This document shows positions 33,679 through 45,894 of a stretch of DNA of 64,000 bases, piece by piece (positions within the stretch are counted from its first letter, which is position 1; each line of letters starts with the position of its first letter). The position numbers were made by a program, and so were the translations under genes. The DNA is from Hepsetus odoe. Lineage: Eukaryota > Chordata > Actinopteri > Characiformes > Hepsetidae. The stretch covers positions 1,870,634-1,934,633 of the forward strand of contig CM029368.1 in the NCBI GenBank assembly GCA_017165825.1, given 5' to 3'. The notes beneath the pieces were generated by a model. That model was not told the DNA's origin, did no database searches, and worked only from the letters and a program-made list of their open reading frames with translations.

Positions 33679-34270
33679 ACTCTAATACAATTTAGGTTGA
33701 GCAATCGGTGGTGACCCACACGCAATCTGTTCAGAATGTAGTTTTACTTGCTCTAAAGTTAAAAAGAATGTGGCTGTGCGTGACATTTGCCAGTTCTTTT
33801 CAGTGTAAGCATCTGGAGGACTGCACGAGCCAAAATAAATAAATAAATAACAAACAGAAAAGACTGGAAAGTGAGAAGGCTTTTGTTTTCTGCCATGCAG
33901 GACAAAGCAAGAGAGTCCCATCACAGGCCAGTGTGTTCTTGCAAACTCTTGCATAAACTCAACATGCTCCAACTTTTTTCCCCCCACTCCTGAGAGTTTC
34001 CAGATGTGAGGAGTGTGCTCTTGGTGGAGCTCAGTGTAAAAGTTGGACAAAAGCTTGGGCTGGGAGCCTATATGGAGCTCAAACCCCGCCCAGTGCAGTT
34101 CACAGCCACAGAGCATCGAATTACAGGAGATAGGTGGGTTGATCCTTCTTTTTTTTTTTTTTTTTTTTTGGAGTGGGAGGATTCAGGACTTGAGCCAAGA
34201 TGTGACAGCACTGGAAAGCTGAACGAGTAAAGTAACAATTACTGAAGGAAGAAAGCACGGAGAGGCTGCA

Positions 34271-37200
34271 ATGGCGGAAGAGGTAAGGGGTCATTTTTCA
34301 CCTTTTCACGCGCGGCAGGTTGTTGGAAAGGTGTAGAAGCGCTGCGGAGGGATGAGAGGAAGAAAGAGGAAACGGTTTTGGGTCCAAAGTTTTGAGGGAT
34401 TTGGAAAACAGTGAGGAATTTGTAAACTCCGCTTTGATCAGAAAAAGCCTCTTTGATGTGCTTTGATGTCTCTTTGACTTTGTTACATTGTTTACGGTTT
34501 GATTCGCCGCGTTCGAATGTTCGAATTTTCCGCCAGAATGGATCCGCTGCACCTTTAAAGGTGGAACGTGACATTCCAAAAAAAAAAAAAAAAAAAGTTG
34601 GCAGATAGAAAGCCAAGTTAAGTCTCTTTTGCCAGCCTTCCTTAAACTGCAGCTTTATACACCGGACGTGTGTTTTAAGCGAGTTTTTAAGGGTGTACAG
34701 TTTTTTAAGGAGTGTCAGGGCAACCCAGCCAGAGGCCTCTGCCAAACTGGTTTCCTGAAGTCGTGCAGTCCTGTTAATTCAGACCATATGGCTCAACCAT
34801 GGGCTTCTCCATCCACAGCAGAGGCACATGGAGAAATAAAAATCACGGGGAATCAATCACCAGCTTGCCTTTCTCCACACAGGCCTGGGATCATGGGGTT
34901 GGGGGAATATCTTGTTAACCACACTGAGAGGCAGGATAAAAACCGAGCCTAGTTTAGGATCAGGTCAAGGAGGTGTGGTATCTGCCACAGCCCTGAGTAG
35001 TAAAACTAGAGGTTGAAACCATTTCCGAAACCTTACGGCATCTGAATAAGGGCTGATTGGGGAAAAAAGGTGCTTCTTCAGAGGGTATTTAATAAAAGCA
35101 ATACTTCTACACTTTCGTCTACGTTTGAGATGTTCCTAAATGACTAGTGTAGAAAGTTACAGGTCTTCATTATCTTCTCCTGTTACTTTTTTGGAGATAC
35201 AAGGCTTCGTCCCAACACCCGGACAATGGAGAACTACTTGGGTGGTCCTTTGCTTAGTTACATAGCCCTCAAAAGAAACCAGCTGCCAGTGAAAATGTGC
35301 AAAATTTGACATCGCACCAAAACCTTCGCACAAGTCAGAGAACCTTACAGCACGACAAAGAACCCTTCTTTCTGAGGGAGCGTTGGAACCAATGCTGATT
35401 CGCAGCCAACACACTTTCTTGGATTTGATCACAAAAGAAGTATCTAGAGAGCTAATATGGGAAATGAAATATGTCTTAAAATGGGGTCGGACAACGAACC
35501 GTAAAGAATTCTGCTTAAAAGCTTGTAAATGAAAAATCAGATTAAAGGCAAGCGGAGATACAGCTTTTTGCACTTTTTCCATATTTGACTTATTATTAAC
35601 TGCACAAAATGCCACATTTTCTGTATCTGTGTGTATCGTCACACATGCATCTCCTACATCCGTTTCTTTTCTCGTAAATATGTTTATAGATTCGTCATAA
35701 GCTAGTTAGACTCCTAATTTTCTCTATTCTGTTTAGAATCTGGATTTAAGTTGCTCTCCAAGAGATTCGGGGGAAATGTCTCTGCACGTTGCGCTTCTAT
35801 GACTGTGTATCTGACAAACTGCTGAATCTTCAGTATTGAATCTAGTCCTTCCTGCCGGAAAGTGAACCACGGGTCTTTACAGTGAGCACAGAAGCGCCTG
35901 TGGGTAAGCATGTGGGGGGGGCGATGGCGTGGCTCGACTTGCAGGTTTTGCAGGTATCATGGCGAGCTGAGCCTGAACATTGGCATCTTGAAGCTTCTGT
36001 AAGCGCGAGACTGATTCCTTGGCCTTTATGAGGCTCGTGGCCTTCAGTGGGCTCCTTTATTTCTGAACCGTGTGAACATTTTCTGTACACGCTCTCTCTC
36101 TCTCTCTCTTTCTCTCAGTACTCAGACTTGGAGAAGGCCATCAACACTCTGGTCACAAACTTCCACTCGGCTTCTGCTGATAAAGGCCCCACACTCAAGG
36201 CAGATGAATTCAAGAACCTCCTCTCCTCTCAGCTGCCCACCCTTGTCAAGGTAAACATGCCCAGATCCTCCGTGTTGCTCACAGGGTGTGGTCCTGAATC
36301 CCTGTTGGGAAACTCTAAACCGCCCTCTTTTTTTGGCCAGCGCTTGTATGTCATGCTGTGGCAACAGTAAGCTTGGGTTTAGGATTATTCAGACGTGTGT
36401 CAGAGAGAAGGATGGCCCTAATCAGGAAGGGCAGGGTGGGGCGTGCTTTTGTCGGCTAAATTATATGCGTAGATGTGTGTAGCGACAGATTCAGGGTGTC
36501 CCAGTGCCTTTAACGTGAAGATTCGCTTCTCGGGTCGTGTCCCGGCAGGCTGCAAAGAGCTTAGGGCAGAATTCCAAGAGGGGAAAGAAAACCGACAGCA
36601 TGTTTTAGTAGAGTTTTGAAAAAGCCTGCGTTTTATTCTTTCGCCTCTTGATGTTTGTGTTCTGCCATTCCTCTGAAGTGCCGATTACATTCAGAATTCA
36701 TTTTTATGGGCTTTTGAGACTCATCTGTGGAAACAAGCTTTTATCCGATTGGCTGTTTTCTGTATTGCATTAAAAAAAAAAACCCTAGAATTTTAGTGGG
36801 TGTCGGATGTCCTGTGTAAATGTTTGGGCTCTTCATGAAATAATTATGGAGGGAATGGTCTTTTTTTTTTCTTTTTTCAAAAGTAAATCATAAAAATAAG
36901 TCACCAGTGTCATTTAAATGGGTTTAACGTGCATGATTTATGTGCAAAGTTGTTTCATAAGATGAGCTGCATGTTATTAGCGTAACCTATAGCCTTTAAA
37001 AAAAAGGAGTGGAAATGGAAAAAGGGATCCAGTTCCATTCTGTAAGCCCAGAGAGCAGAAAAGAACTAAAGCAGATGCTTCCTGCTTGTGTGAAGTTTAA
37101 AGGGATAAAACGGGTCTAAAGCAGACGTGGACAAATAAAAGAAAAGCCCACACGGAGAACACAGCAGTAACCATTTGAACATTTATTTAAAAGAAGATAA

Positions 37201-38441
37201 ATAAAAGACACTGCTGCTGTATTCCTCTGCCTGTGCATCCAGTGTCCAAGAGTGGGCGTGTTCGGACGCTTAACAGAAAGAGTTACTTTCTTTAAATTGG
37301 GTGCAACACAGAACAGCCAATCAGAAACTACTCCATTTGCATAGACCTGCTTCAAGGCACTGTGAATTTAATTCTGTGGGGCAGCAAAAATGAATTATGG
37401 CTGCATTTGGTGCATAAAACACACTTCATCAGAGAAAGAATAAAATTGCTTACCTTCATATAATGAAGAATTTGGAGAATTGTTTAACAGGTAAAACAGA
37501 AATGATGTGAAGGTTCTTTTTACCTGCAAAAGGTTCTTCATTCTCACTTACAAAAAGGGTTTCTAAAGGCGCTACTATGGTTCTTTCATCCTGGATGAGG
37601 GAAATAGAATGGATAGATAGATCCACCAGCAGACCCAAAGAACAATGTAAAACAAGATAATTAAAAAAAAATTAGATACATACATATATTATAATCTCAG
37701 ATTAACTATTAACTATATTGACTCTGTCTCATAATTATTCATATATAACAAATAGTAATCTACATTTATAATATATGCACATAAAATGTCTCTACAAACT
37801 TTGTAAACTGCTGTGTGAAACAAATAATCTAAAAGACTAAATGTAAGATGTGTTTAGTCTCAACCGTGGCCTTATATAGTCCTCACTCTTTTTCTGAGCT
37901 GCTTGTCCTGATGAGAGTCACGGGTGGTGCTGGTGTCTATCCCAGCTCTTACAGCATGAAAGGTGGGGACGTCCTGGAAATATCAGCAGTCCCATCTCAG
38001 GGAAGACGAACACATGCTCAAACCTAGGGGGCCGGTTTAGCATCTCCAGGTCACCTGACACAGGTCTTTGGATGGTGGGAGGAAACTGGAGCCCCTGGGG
38101 GAAACTAGACCTAGACCTAGTCCCATCTGGGAATCAAACCCAGGACCTTCTCGCTGAGAGGTGACCACCGTGACGCCCTTACATAGTCTTGACTGGGGTT
38201 ATGGGTCAAAGACATGTGAAATAACATCTACCTGACCTTTGACCACGATGCCTTTCTTTTTGCTTCTTAGACGGCAGGGACAGATGCAGGATTCGGGGAG
38301 GTCCTGAAGCAGATGGGGGTGAAGGATGGAGAGGGTATATCCTTCAAACAGTTCTGGAACCTGATCCAAAACCTGGCGAGCAACCAGTACGGCCTGCTGA
38401 GCCACGAGAAGGTGTCCAAATGCAGCTGCGTCCTACTGTGA
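34271..38441 (+). CDS. S100-family EF-hand protein, S100A14/A16-like, with CaaX C-terminus
   Basis: Three coding exons in phase 0: 34271-34282 (MAEE, donor GTAAGG), 36119-36250 (YSDLEKAINTLVTNFHSA... to PTLVK, donor GTAAAC) and 38271-38441 (TAGTDAGFGEVLKQ... to the stop). The product has 104 residues, normal for S100 proteins, which are small helical EF-hand dimers that bind partner proteins. N-terminal helix DLEKAINTLVTNFH, hinge SSQLPTLV and KQFWNLIQNLA match the family, and the pattern is nearest S100A14. The second loop (GVKDGEGISFKQF, about 64-76) lacks the first Asp and has Gln where the last Glu should be, so tight calcium binding is doubtful, as in S100A14. The last residues are KCSCVLL: a Cys-aliphatic-aliphatic-Leu box with a second Cys two places upstream, predicting prenylation and perhaps palmitoylation, which is unusual for S100. 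A CT-rich tract precedes the exon 2 acceptor. Confidence 0.88.
37880..38178 (-). mobile_element. SINE family C in S100 intron
   Basis: Minus-strand copy in the second intron of the S100 gene. It shows TATCCCAGCTCTTACAGCATG, GGGAATCAAACCCAGGACCTTC and GAGGTGACCACCGTGACGCC at the head end. Confidence 0.7.
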
Positions 38442-38706
38442 TCCCCAGGCTCCTCCCGCAGGAGAGGTCCTGCTCAGCATCATCCGGCCACCAAGATTCA
38501 GTCTCTCCATCTCTCTACCCTTAACTAGTCACACACTAACCCCCTTATGCGTCCGCCATGAAATATTTACCACAAAGACTCGGTTCTCTGTTGCCTTCAA
38601 GTGATGTTTAGAAACGAGCTGCCTTAGAATTAACGCTACATCCGACATCTCAATCTAAAACTGCACCGTGAATTATCGTGAACTGGAGTGGTGTTTTTTT
38701 TTTTCT

Positions 38707-38712
38707 ATTAAA
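38707..38712 (+). terminator. Poly(A) signal of S100 gene
   Basis: ATTAAA lies 266 bases after the stop codon, in a T-rich context. It is the first plausible signal downstream. Confidence 0.55.
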
Positions 38713-39144
38713 CCTATGCAGCAAGTGCCTTGTCCCAGTTTACTACTCTCGTGAGGTTACAGTGGTCGAAATGTATTTTTTTAAAACATGTAACATCGCT
38801 AGTATTGTTTCATATCGTTTTTAGTGTGTTTATGTGTAATAAGCCTGTAACTTCTTGACTTTCTGTTCAAAAGTGTAACGATTCCCTCTAAATCTCTCAG
38901 AGCATAACACTTCCTCTCCAATATTGCATTACGTTGTTTATTTTCATATTTATATTTTGTAATTCTCCTCTTTTTGGGCCACAAATCCATGAACCTACAG
39001 CAATTTCTAATGTAATTAAAATCAAAAATTTTCACCTTTTTGTCTCTGCAGCGGATTTTTCTGAAATGACTCGCGGGGTCACTAATGTTTCTCAAATGAA
39101 TCTTAAACATGCTTTATTTTGGAAGATTCGTATATAGTATATAT

Positions 39145-39552
39145 ATCCATCCATCTATCCATTTTCTGCCACTTGTCCCAAACGGGGTCGCGGGGGAGTG
39201 CTGGAGTCCAACCCAGCGCACACGGCGAGGACGGGGGACGCACCCTGGACAGGTCTAGTATATATATATATAATATATAATATGTATGTATACATATCTA
39301 TAATGGGCTGCGGTGGCCTAGTGGTTCGGGCGTTGGCCACATGATCGGAGGATCGGCGGTTCAAACCCCTTCCCAATGGGTTGCACTGAGGTACCCTTGA
39401 GCAAGGTGCCGTCCCCATCCTGCTCCTCCCTGCGATGGGCTGGCGACCTGTCCAGGGTGCGTCCCCCCGTCCTTGCCCTGTGTGCACTGGGTTGGACACC
39501 AGCACTCCCCTGCGACCCCGTTTGGGACAAGCGGCAGAAAATGGATGGATTT
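39145..39552. mobile_element. Two SINE ends facing each other around a TA-rich core
   Basis: The left part reads ATCCATTTTCTGCCACTTGT then AACGGGGTCGCGGGGGAGTG. The right part (39305-39552, plus strand) is a family A copy whose end is the reverse complement, CCCCGTTTGGGACAAGCGGC then AGAAAATGGATGG. The result is an inverted pair around a TATATA core. Confidence 0.75.
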
Positions 39553-39665
39553 ATATATAATATGAAATATGCAAAAGAGATCAAATAGATTATCCACCTT
39601 TGGTAAAGCAAAATAATCGTTTTTCAGAAGTTATTTTATAGGCAGATTGTTTTGCTTTGCGTTTT

Positions 39666-39723
<58 letters not shown>

Positions 39724-39724
39724 A
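39666..39724. repeat. (TA)n microsatellite
   Basis: About twenty-five TA dinucleotides ending in TGTGTG. Confidence 0.95.
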
Positions 39725-40309
39725 TATAATAGATTAAGATTAGGGTTTAAGATTAGGATTTTGGATTTGAGATAGTTTTCACTTCTTTCTTAGAAAAAGT
39801 TCCAGTTTATAAATATTTGTAGGTTGTCTTTCTTGCCTGTGCCCACACTAAACTGGGGTAAGTGTCAGTTGCCAACAGTGTGGTCTAAGCGTGGGTGCCT
39901 GACCTGCACATGCCGAGTCTCTCTTCAGGACTTTTATAGTCTTTAACTTAACTACCAGGTTTTTTGGGATGTTTTGAGCCGTTAAGGAAACTAAAAGTGC
40001 AATTGAACTCAACGTCATTTTCACAAACTGAGAAATCCTGTTAAGCTACGAAACATGAATAATGTTTTGATGTGACAGGCAGTATGAGCATAAAGCCAGA
40101 TCAGATCAGGGATGCAGCAGGAGAGAATGCAGAGACTAGTTGACACCCAAGGGTGCAGTGCTGGGAAAAGGTCTGTGAACTTTCCACTTGCCAGTATTGT
40201 GCAAAAATACTCTCAACTGTCTGGGGACAGTTGAACTGGGGAATCGAGAAGTGTTGAGAGGCCATGGGAAACTGGGAGGTCCACCTACCGACAGAAGTGC
40301 AGAGCAGAG

Positions 40310-40645
40310 TCGTTTTGTACGAATCAGCAAGAATGAAAGGAAGGGTTTACAGGGCGGTAGTGGGACAGCTATGCTACTGTAAGAGGTTGGAGACGGTGAT
40401 GAAAAGACAGGAGCTCAGTTGGCTGAGATTTGCATCGGGAGGGACGAGGATGGACAGGATTAGCAATGAGTATGTTAGAGGGACAGCTCAGGTTGGACGA
40501 TTTGGAGATGAGCAGGAGGCGGGGGCGAGTATATCAGAGGATGTGGGGAGGGAGGAAGGACAAGCGAGAAGTTTATGGATGTGGTATTGAGAAGGTTCCC
40601 AGGAGGTCAGTGAAAAAGGAAGATGAGACCGGAAAAGTAAGATGA
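40310..40645 (+). mobile_element. LINE RT C-terminal fragment
   Basis: GRVYRAVVGQLCYC, then RFASGGTRMDRISNEYVRGT and AQVGRFGDE, followed by a shifted end with REVYGCG. It is inactive. Confidence 0.75.
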
Positions 40646-41011
40646 GCAGGCAGTTTTACTGGCTACGAAACCATCATAAGTGAAAATTAGATTACTAGAA
40701 ATTCCACTGCTCAGGATTCAAATCACTGACCTTCTCATCCTAGGGGCCTCATCACAAACACTAGGCTAATACTAATTTAACCTCACTGCTGGTCCTGTGC
40801 TGGTCCTAAATAACGATCTAGATAAAAGGGTCTAACAGATGAGGAGAATCAGATGGTGAGAAAAAGGTGGAGCTAAGAAGTTTTTAGTTCAAGTGATCCT
40901 ATTTGTGGCTCTTCTGCTCTTTAGTTTCAGTTCTGGAGTAAGTTCTGCTGAAACACAAAGGCAGACTGTAATTCCAGAGCAGACATGAACTGTACTTTGC
41001 AGAGAGATAAA

Positions 41012-41230
41012 GTGACAACACTGTTGCAAGGTCACAGCACAGCACACAGTGCAATTATGGACCCCTCTATGTTTAGTATACAAGCTGCTTTGCAGTGGGC
41101 ATGTTCAAACTAGAACTGATGGCCAGGACAGTCTAACATTCAGGTGCCTCAGACAGCTCTCTGGTGAGAATCAGCCCACAATCTTTGTGTGACAGCTCTC
41201 ACCACTAAGTGCCCAATGCCCCTGAACAAC
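41012..41230 (-). mobile_element. SINE family A, degenerate
   Basis: AAAGTGACAACACTGTTGCAAG, CACAGCACAGCACACAGTG at the tail side. The body is diverged and the head only vaguely present. Confidence 0.5.
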
Positions 41231-41239
41231 TGCATAAGC

Positions 41240-41720
41240 TACACAACTAAAAACCATTACAATTTTTGTCACTTAAAACTACAGGGTAAAACAACTTCTC
41301 AGGCACCTTTATTTTTGCTTTTTAGTTTATAGTTTATCTGTGTAGATTAAAATTATAAATAATAGTTAAATATATATTCCAAATTGTGCCTCAAACTGAA
41401 TGAAATCATGCAGCCAAAATGATCAATCAAGGACATTTCTAATGTTTAAATGGAAATTTGGACAGAGCCTAAGCAAGACCTTAAACATTAAAAGTACAGC
41501 TGGTTCAGTAAAAAGAAGTGGAAAGTTCATGCAACCACAAATAATCATCCCCAGGCAGGAGCTTGGTTCCTCTAAAGACGCTTTCCTTCCCACTGTTACC
41601 CTTGGCATGTTCATCAGGGGTTTTGTGCTGTGCAACCAGTGCTGGCTGTCTTAACCCCAGTACATGCTTCAAAATGTAGACCCCCTGCCTTATATTTTTA
41701 ATGTATTGTTAAAAGTGAAT
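41240..41720. other. Spacer without a recognised gene
   Basis: An 84-codon plus frame (41400-41654) and its minus shadow show no motif I know. The text CTCTAAAGACGCTTTCCTTCC may be part of an unnamed repeat. Confidence 0.45.
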
Positions 41721-41722
41721 CA

Positions 41723-41905
41723 GAAAGTGAAAGTGACTGTCGGTCATTGTGAACACAGTTAACCACAATCAAACCCATCCTCTGTCATTACTGCTTTACA
41801 CACACACTGCCTTGGCAGGAAGCGGGACCACATCACTTCCTGGAAAGAAGTGATGAGATGATACCTTCGATCAGGAAACCTCAAGTAACCTACGGTCTGT
41901 ACTAG
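41723..41905 (-). mobile_element. SINE family A, degenerate
   Basis: GAAAGTGAAAGTGACTGTCGG, TTGTGAACACAGTTAACCACA and CACACACACTGCCTTGGCAGG. The head is decayed. Confidence 0.6.
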
Positions 41906-42310
41906 GCGTTCTCAGATCTTCCTGAAGGACTTGTGTTGTTGTCTCTCATTTTCCAGTACAGTCTCTGTACACAGAGCAGTTCTCAGATCTTCCTGAAGGA
42001 CAGTGTTTGTATCTCCATTTTCATTTGTATCTTGTACCTGAGCAATTGATCTTCACGAAGGACGGTGTTTATCTCTCATGTTCAGTCAGTCTCTGTACTG
42101 AGCGATTCTCAGAATCTTCCTGAAGGAACAGTGCTATTATCTGTTGATCCAGTCTCTTATGCATTGAGCAGTTTGATGATTCTATGTTTGATTTAGTAAT
42201 CACGCACAATGATCTCGTCTGAACCTTCAGCAGACAGCGTCTAACGATACAAGCAGTGAAGAAACCAATTTGAATGTTCAGATGATCAGGCCGTTCCGTT
42301 TCTCATAATC
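41906..42310. repeat. Tandem array inside a dispersed repeat
   Basis: Four head-to-tail units of about 70 bases share TTCTCAGATCTTCCTGAAGGA, then GTCTCTCATTTT / CAGTCTCTGTAC and GAGCAGTT. The adjoining 42180-42310 and the unit are reverse-complementary to 18.36-18.57 kb. Confidence 0.75.
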
Positions 42311-42544
42311 TGCTGGAGCGCTGAGTGATTTATCTTTAGTCCTTTTCACAAATTCTTGTATTTTTAGGATACTTTGCAGCCCAGAGTACTAGAACATTTC
42401 CATTTCATTCATGTAATGTGACAAAGATCATAGAATGTTTGCACCATAAAAGCAATTTCCTAGAAAATGAAAACTAATGAGGGGTTCATGACCTTTGCAC
42501 AGTGCACACCCTTGGGGTTTAAAAAGTAATAATCTCTGTACAAA

Positions 42545-42775
42545 GTTGCATTGGTTCCCAGGTGGGAGTCAAGAACTTTCTGCAGAGAGTGGACATGTTC
42601 TCCCCGTGTCTGTGTGTGATTCCTCCAGGAGTACTGGTTTTCTCCCACCGTCCAAAGACATGCAATAGACTGGCAACCTGTTCAGGGTGTGTCCCCACCT
42701 TTTGCCCTGTGAGAGCTGGGACAGACCCCTAAACTGTGACCCTAATTATGACAAGCAGCTCAGAAAATGAGTGAG
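42545..42775 (+). mobile_element. SINE family C
   Basis: TGGACATGTTCTCCCCGTGT, CCCACCGTCCAAAGACATGC, GTTCAGGGTGTGTCCCCACC and AGCTCAGAAAATGAGTGAG. The tRNA head is missing. Confidence 0.75.
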
Positions 42776-43113
42776 TAGTTGCCATCATTTTTGTTCTTCA
42801 GTGTTTAAATAGCTTTATATTCATTTCTGATTAAGTTCTAAGTTCTAGAAGCTATTGTGGACATATTCTTGAGTTGCCTGTTGGAAGTGTCATACTGCCA
42901 AACAAGGCAAACATTGGCATGGCCATTAAGTGGGGAAATTCTCAAGATAAACAGACAAAGTGCTGAATTCAAAGTAAAAAACGAAAATGTACTCAGATTT
43001 GTCTTTTGGAATCCTTTATTAAATCAACGTGAGCTTTTTAAGAAGCAGGAAGTGAGCGAAAGCACATCTATCAATCAAAGCAATGAAGCTGCACTACAAT
43101 TACACTCATCTTG

Positions 43114-43362
43114 AAAGTGAAAGTGACTATTCTTGTTGTCGTGAAACACAGCACAGCACACAGTGAACCACAACAACATTTTACCCACACACACCATGTA
43201 GCACGGAGCAGTTATTGAAAGCACCAGAGAGCAATATTTTAGAGCGGTGCCTTGCTCAAAGAATTGCCTCAGGGCAACTTACGGTCTGGGATTTTGAACC
43301 AACAAAAAAACCACAAATATTCTGATCAGGGGCAGTCCTAACCACACTGGGCCACTCTGTCC
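43114..43362 (-). mobile_element. SINE family A
   Basis: GAAAGTGAAAGTGACTATTC, CACAGCACAGCACACAGTGAA, CACCATGTAGCACGGAGCAG, then GCCTTGCTCAAAGAATTGCC and CTAACCACACTGGGCCACTC. Confidence 0.75.
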
Positions 43363-43536
43363 CCTTTATCTTTTGATTACAGCCATTCTTATTGTGGTGG
43401 TCAATCCTGATGGAGTGATTCTGAGCTGCCTGGAAGCTTCCACGTCTTTAGCTAGAACACACATTTGGGTGAATATTTGACCAGGTTGGTGTGCATTAGT
43501 GAGGAGCATAATCTTCGCTTGGATCCTGTAGATAAA

Positions 43537-45460
43537 GACACATTGGACCGTATAGGAGAAAAGATGCATGATTGAGGCGCACATGTCGTCCACTTTTCCA
43601 CACTGTCAGATCGAAGGGCATCTAGAAGCTGCGTTGTTCCCAAATTTCATCACCGTCATACACTGTGAAGGTGGCCTTTGCCGATTGACATTTAGTTGGA
43701 CCAAATTCTATTAGTTCCTTAGCGAGTTGTCGTCATTTTTAATCACCTCCCATTTGTCTGATTATCTCACACGTGAGAGAGCACACAAAACCATCTGTTT
43801 ACTGAATATGTCTCATACAAACACGTTGCATGGAGGTTAGACACCTTCAGTTTGGCGAGACCTTTCTCAGCGGGACAGCAGTTGGACAGTATGTTTTGAC
43901 TCTTTTCTAAGCCGCGAGCTGCGGGTCCCTCCTTTTTGATCTGGCGGCCTATTTTACAAGACTCGGAGCAAACCTTTTTCAAAGCATTGTTACTGATATA
44001 CTTCTCTATAGCCGTCTTTAGTGCACTCTTGTTACAGGTCTCATCTCTCAGCAGCGTGTGAAGAGGATGAAGAGAGTACGTTACTACATCTGGGATGGTC
44101 TTCAAGGACTCCGGCCACTCGTTATGGCCTTTGGGTTGGAACCTTGAGAAAGAAGATCCCTCCCAATGATATTCCCCTGTAATGTCGGACTGCATCGTTC
44201 ACTGAACATTGAGCTGAAACTTTGATTGATGCCCATCTTCTTCTTTAGATCCTGACAGTGTTGCATCTCTACATGCAAAGTGATACTGTTGTATGTGCCT
44301 GATGCCTCCACGTCCAAGCAGTCTTTAACGTCTGTTTCTGTAAGCCCATTTATTGCTGCCTTGCAGTTTCTGATGGCAGTTACTGCTTCCATCTTCCCTC
44401 CTAACTCCACTGCGGTGGTAAAGTGTGTAGCGAACCTGTCAATTAGGCTTTGATATGCAGGAGGATCATAGTAACTAGCCAAGGGCAGAGAGAGGCGCAC
44501 AGCCTGTAGAAACTGTGATGAATTGGAGTGTAGAGGCTGTTGGTAGCTGTGAAGACATTTTTAGGGGTTAGAATGAATCAGGTTTTGAAAAATTATGCAA
44601 TGTTTATTAGAATCAAATTTAAAGGCTCATATCTTTCACCCCCCTGAGGTCCACATAACGATTTTGTCTTTTTTAAATTTTTATGACCATCTTCCAACCT
44701 CAGGCCCAATTCTAGGATGCAATGGAAATAAACAGTGATGCCCAAACCAGACTGATTAAAGCACACACACACGTTTTCTCATGAATGCCAGTGAGCCTGA
44801 ACATTCCCCAGTTTTGAGTTTATGTTGAAGTGATGGACCTGCTCAACACCATATAATTGCTGATTTGTTTTGTATTGTTTCTATAAATGTTGCCCTTTAA
44901 AAATTTCTCCAGAAACCATTTTATTCTCACCTGTGGAAAGCTGCATGGATGGCGTGGCAGTGAAACTGAACATCCTCCTTGGACTTCCTCATGCCGAACT
45001 TTGCATCACGAGAATGAGTGCCTCCAAACGATATTCCAGCAACGCAGGGCAAGTTCAGTCCAATGGTCCAGTTATTGGAGACAGATGAGGTGGATTCGTT
45101 CACGAGAGCTTCACTCGACTCGTAAATCTTGCTACTGACCTTCCTCGAGCACTTCGGGAGTGTTCTCCAGTACACCACAGCAGCAGGAACCTTCTGTTTG
45201 GCGTTCTTCATGTTTGGGTTCTTGTACAAATGGCATTTCCCGTTGCCTATATCCCACTTCTCCATGATGACATAGGACCCTTTTAAGCTCCATCTTCCAC
45301 GATAATATTTCCACCAAGGTTGTATCCAGGAACAAGTGGCCTTCTTGCATTCTGCTGAACACCCCATTCCACTTTCGTTCTTCAGCGGCGACAATGAAAA
45401 GCGAGGGCGCTGAAGCCCAGCACTTGACAAGACACGTCCACCCCATTCTCTAGAAAACAC
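43537..45460 (-). pseudogene. Perforin-1-like gene, decayed
   Basis: Minus-strand copy of the perforin at 62.9 kb. Exon 1 (45460-44931) has a leader region near MGWTCLVKCW, then CKKA, VPGYNLGG (shifted frame), SYVIMEKWDIGNG, YWRTLPKCS, KIYESSEALVNESTSSVSN and FGGTHSRDAKFGMRKSKED; the donor is GTGAGA. Exon 2 (from 44546 down) has YQQPLHSNSSQFLQAVR, ASYYDPPAYQSLIDRF, ATHFTTAVELGGKMEAVTA, CLDVEASGTY, KMGINQSFSSMFSER, then after a shift near 44120 NEWPESLKTIPDVV, VCSESCKIGRQ and SNCCPAEKGLAKLKVS. The C2 domain survives only in scraps (ATFTVYDGDEIW, then HLFSYTVQC), with stops. At least three frameshifts and one lost codon (Asp before MEKWD) mark it as dead, unless the assembly has indels. Intact perforin forms pores in target membranes through its MACPF domain and binds calcium and lipid through C2. 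The MACPF signature here is ATHF rather than GTH(F/Y). Confidence 0.85.
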
Positions 45461-45894
45461 TGAGCAGTTCGACCATAGCGTCTAATGTACATTGATGAAA
45501 TAAGTTGAAAATGAGGTATCAAAGCATTTGTCATGAAATCAGACATTTAGCTCTTATCACAGAACATGAAAGATTGAAGATCGTTGCCCACAACCTGGTA
45601 CTCTACTCAGAACTTTATTGGTGTCTCGGATGAGGAGTCCAGACCGATGGTTCTCCTTCTTAAATACTAGTGGAAGAGGGAGGGACAGTGTATGAAGATG
45701 AACTTTATTTGGTAAATGGAAACTGAATGTAAAAGCTGAGGTGTGGCGATGCTTCAGAGACAATGATAATAAAATCCAGAACTGCGCAATTTTGTATTTG
45801 ATGGTGGAGAATCAGCGCTGTATGGCTTAATGAGTGGAGACACCTCTGAGAACTTGTGAGCTTTAGGGGACGTATGCACCAGCGGTGTTTAGGG

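Noticed and set aside
33682..34116. 144-codon minus-strand frame just upstream of the S100 gene
   Set aside because: Composition is irregular, with a low-complexity hydrophobic stretch, and it matches nothing I know.
35157..35642. 161-codon minus-strand frame in the S100 first intron
   Set aside because: No family motif, no splice context, antisense within an intron; likely chance.
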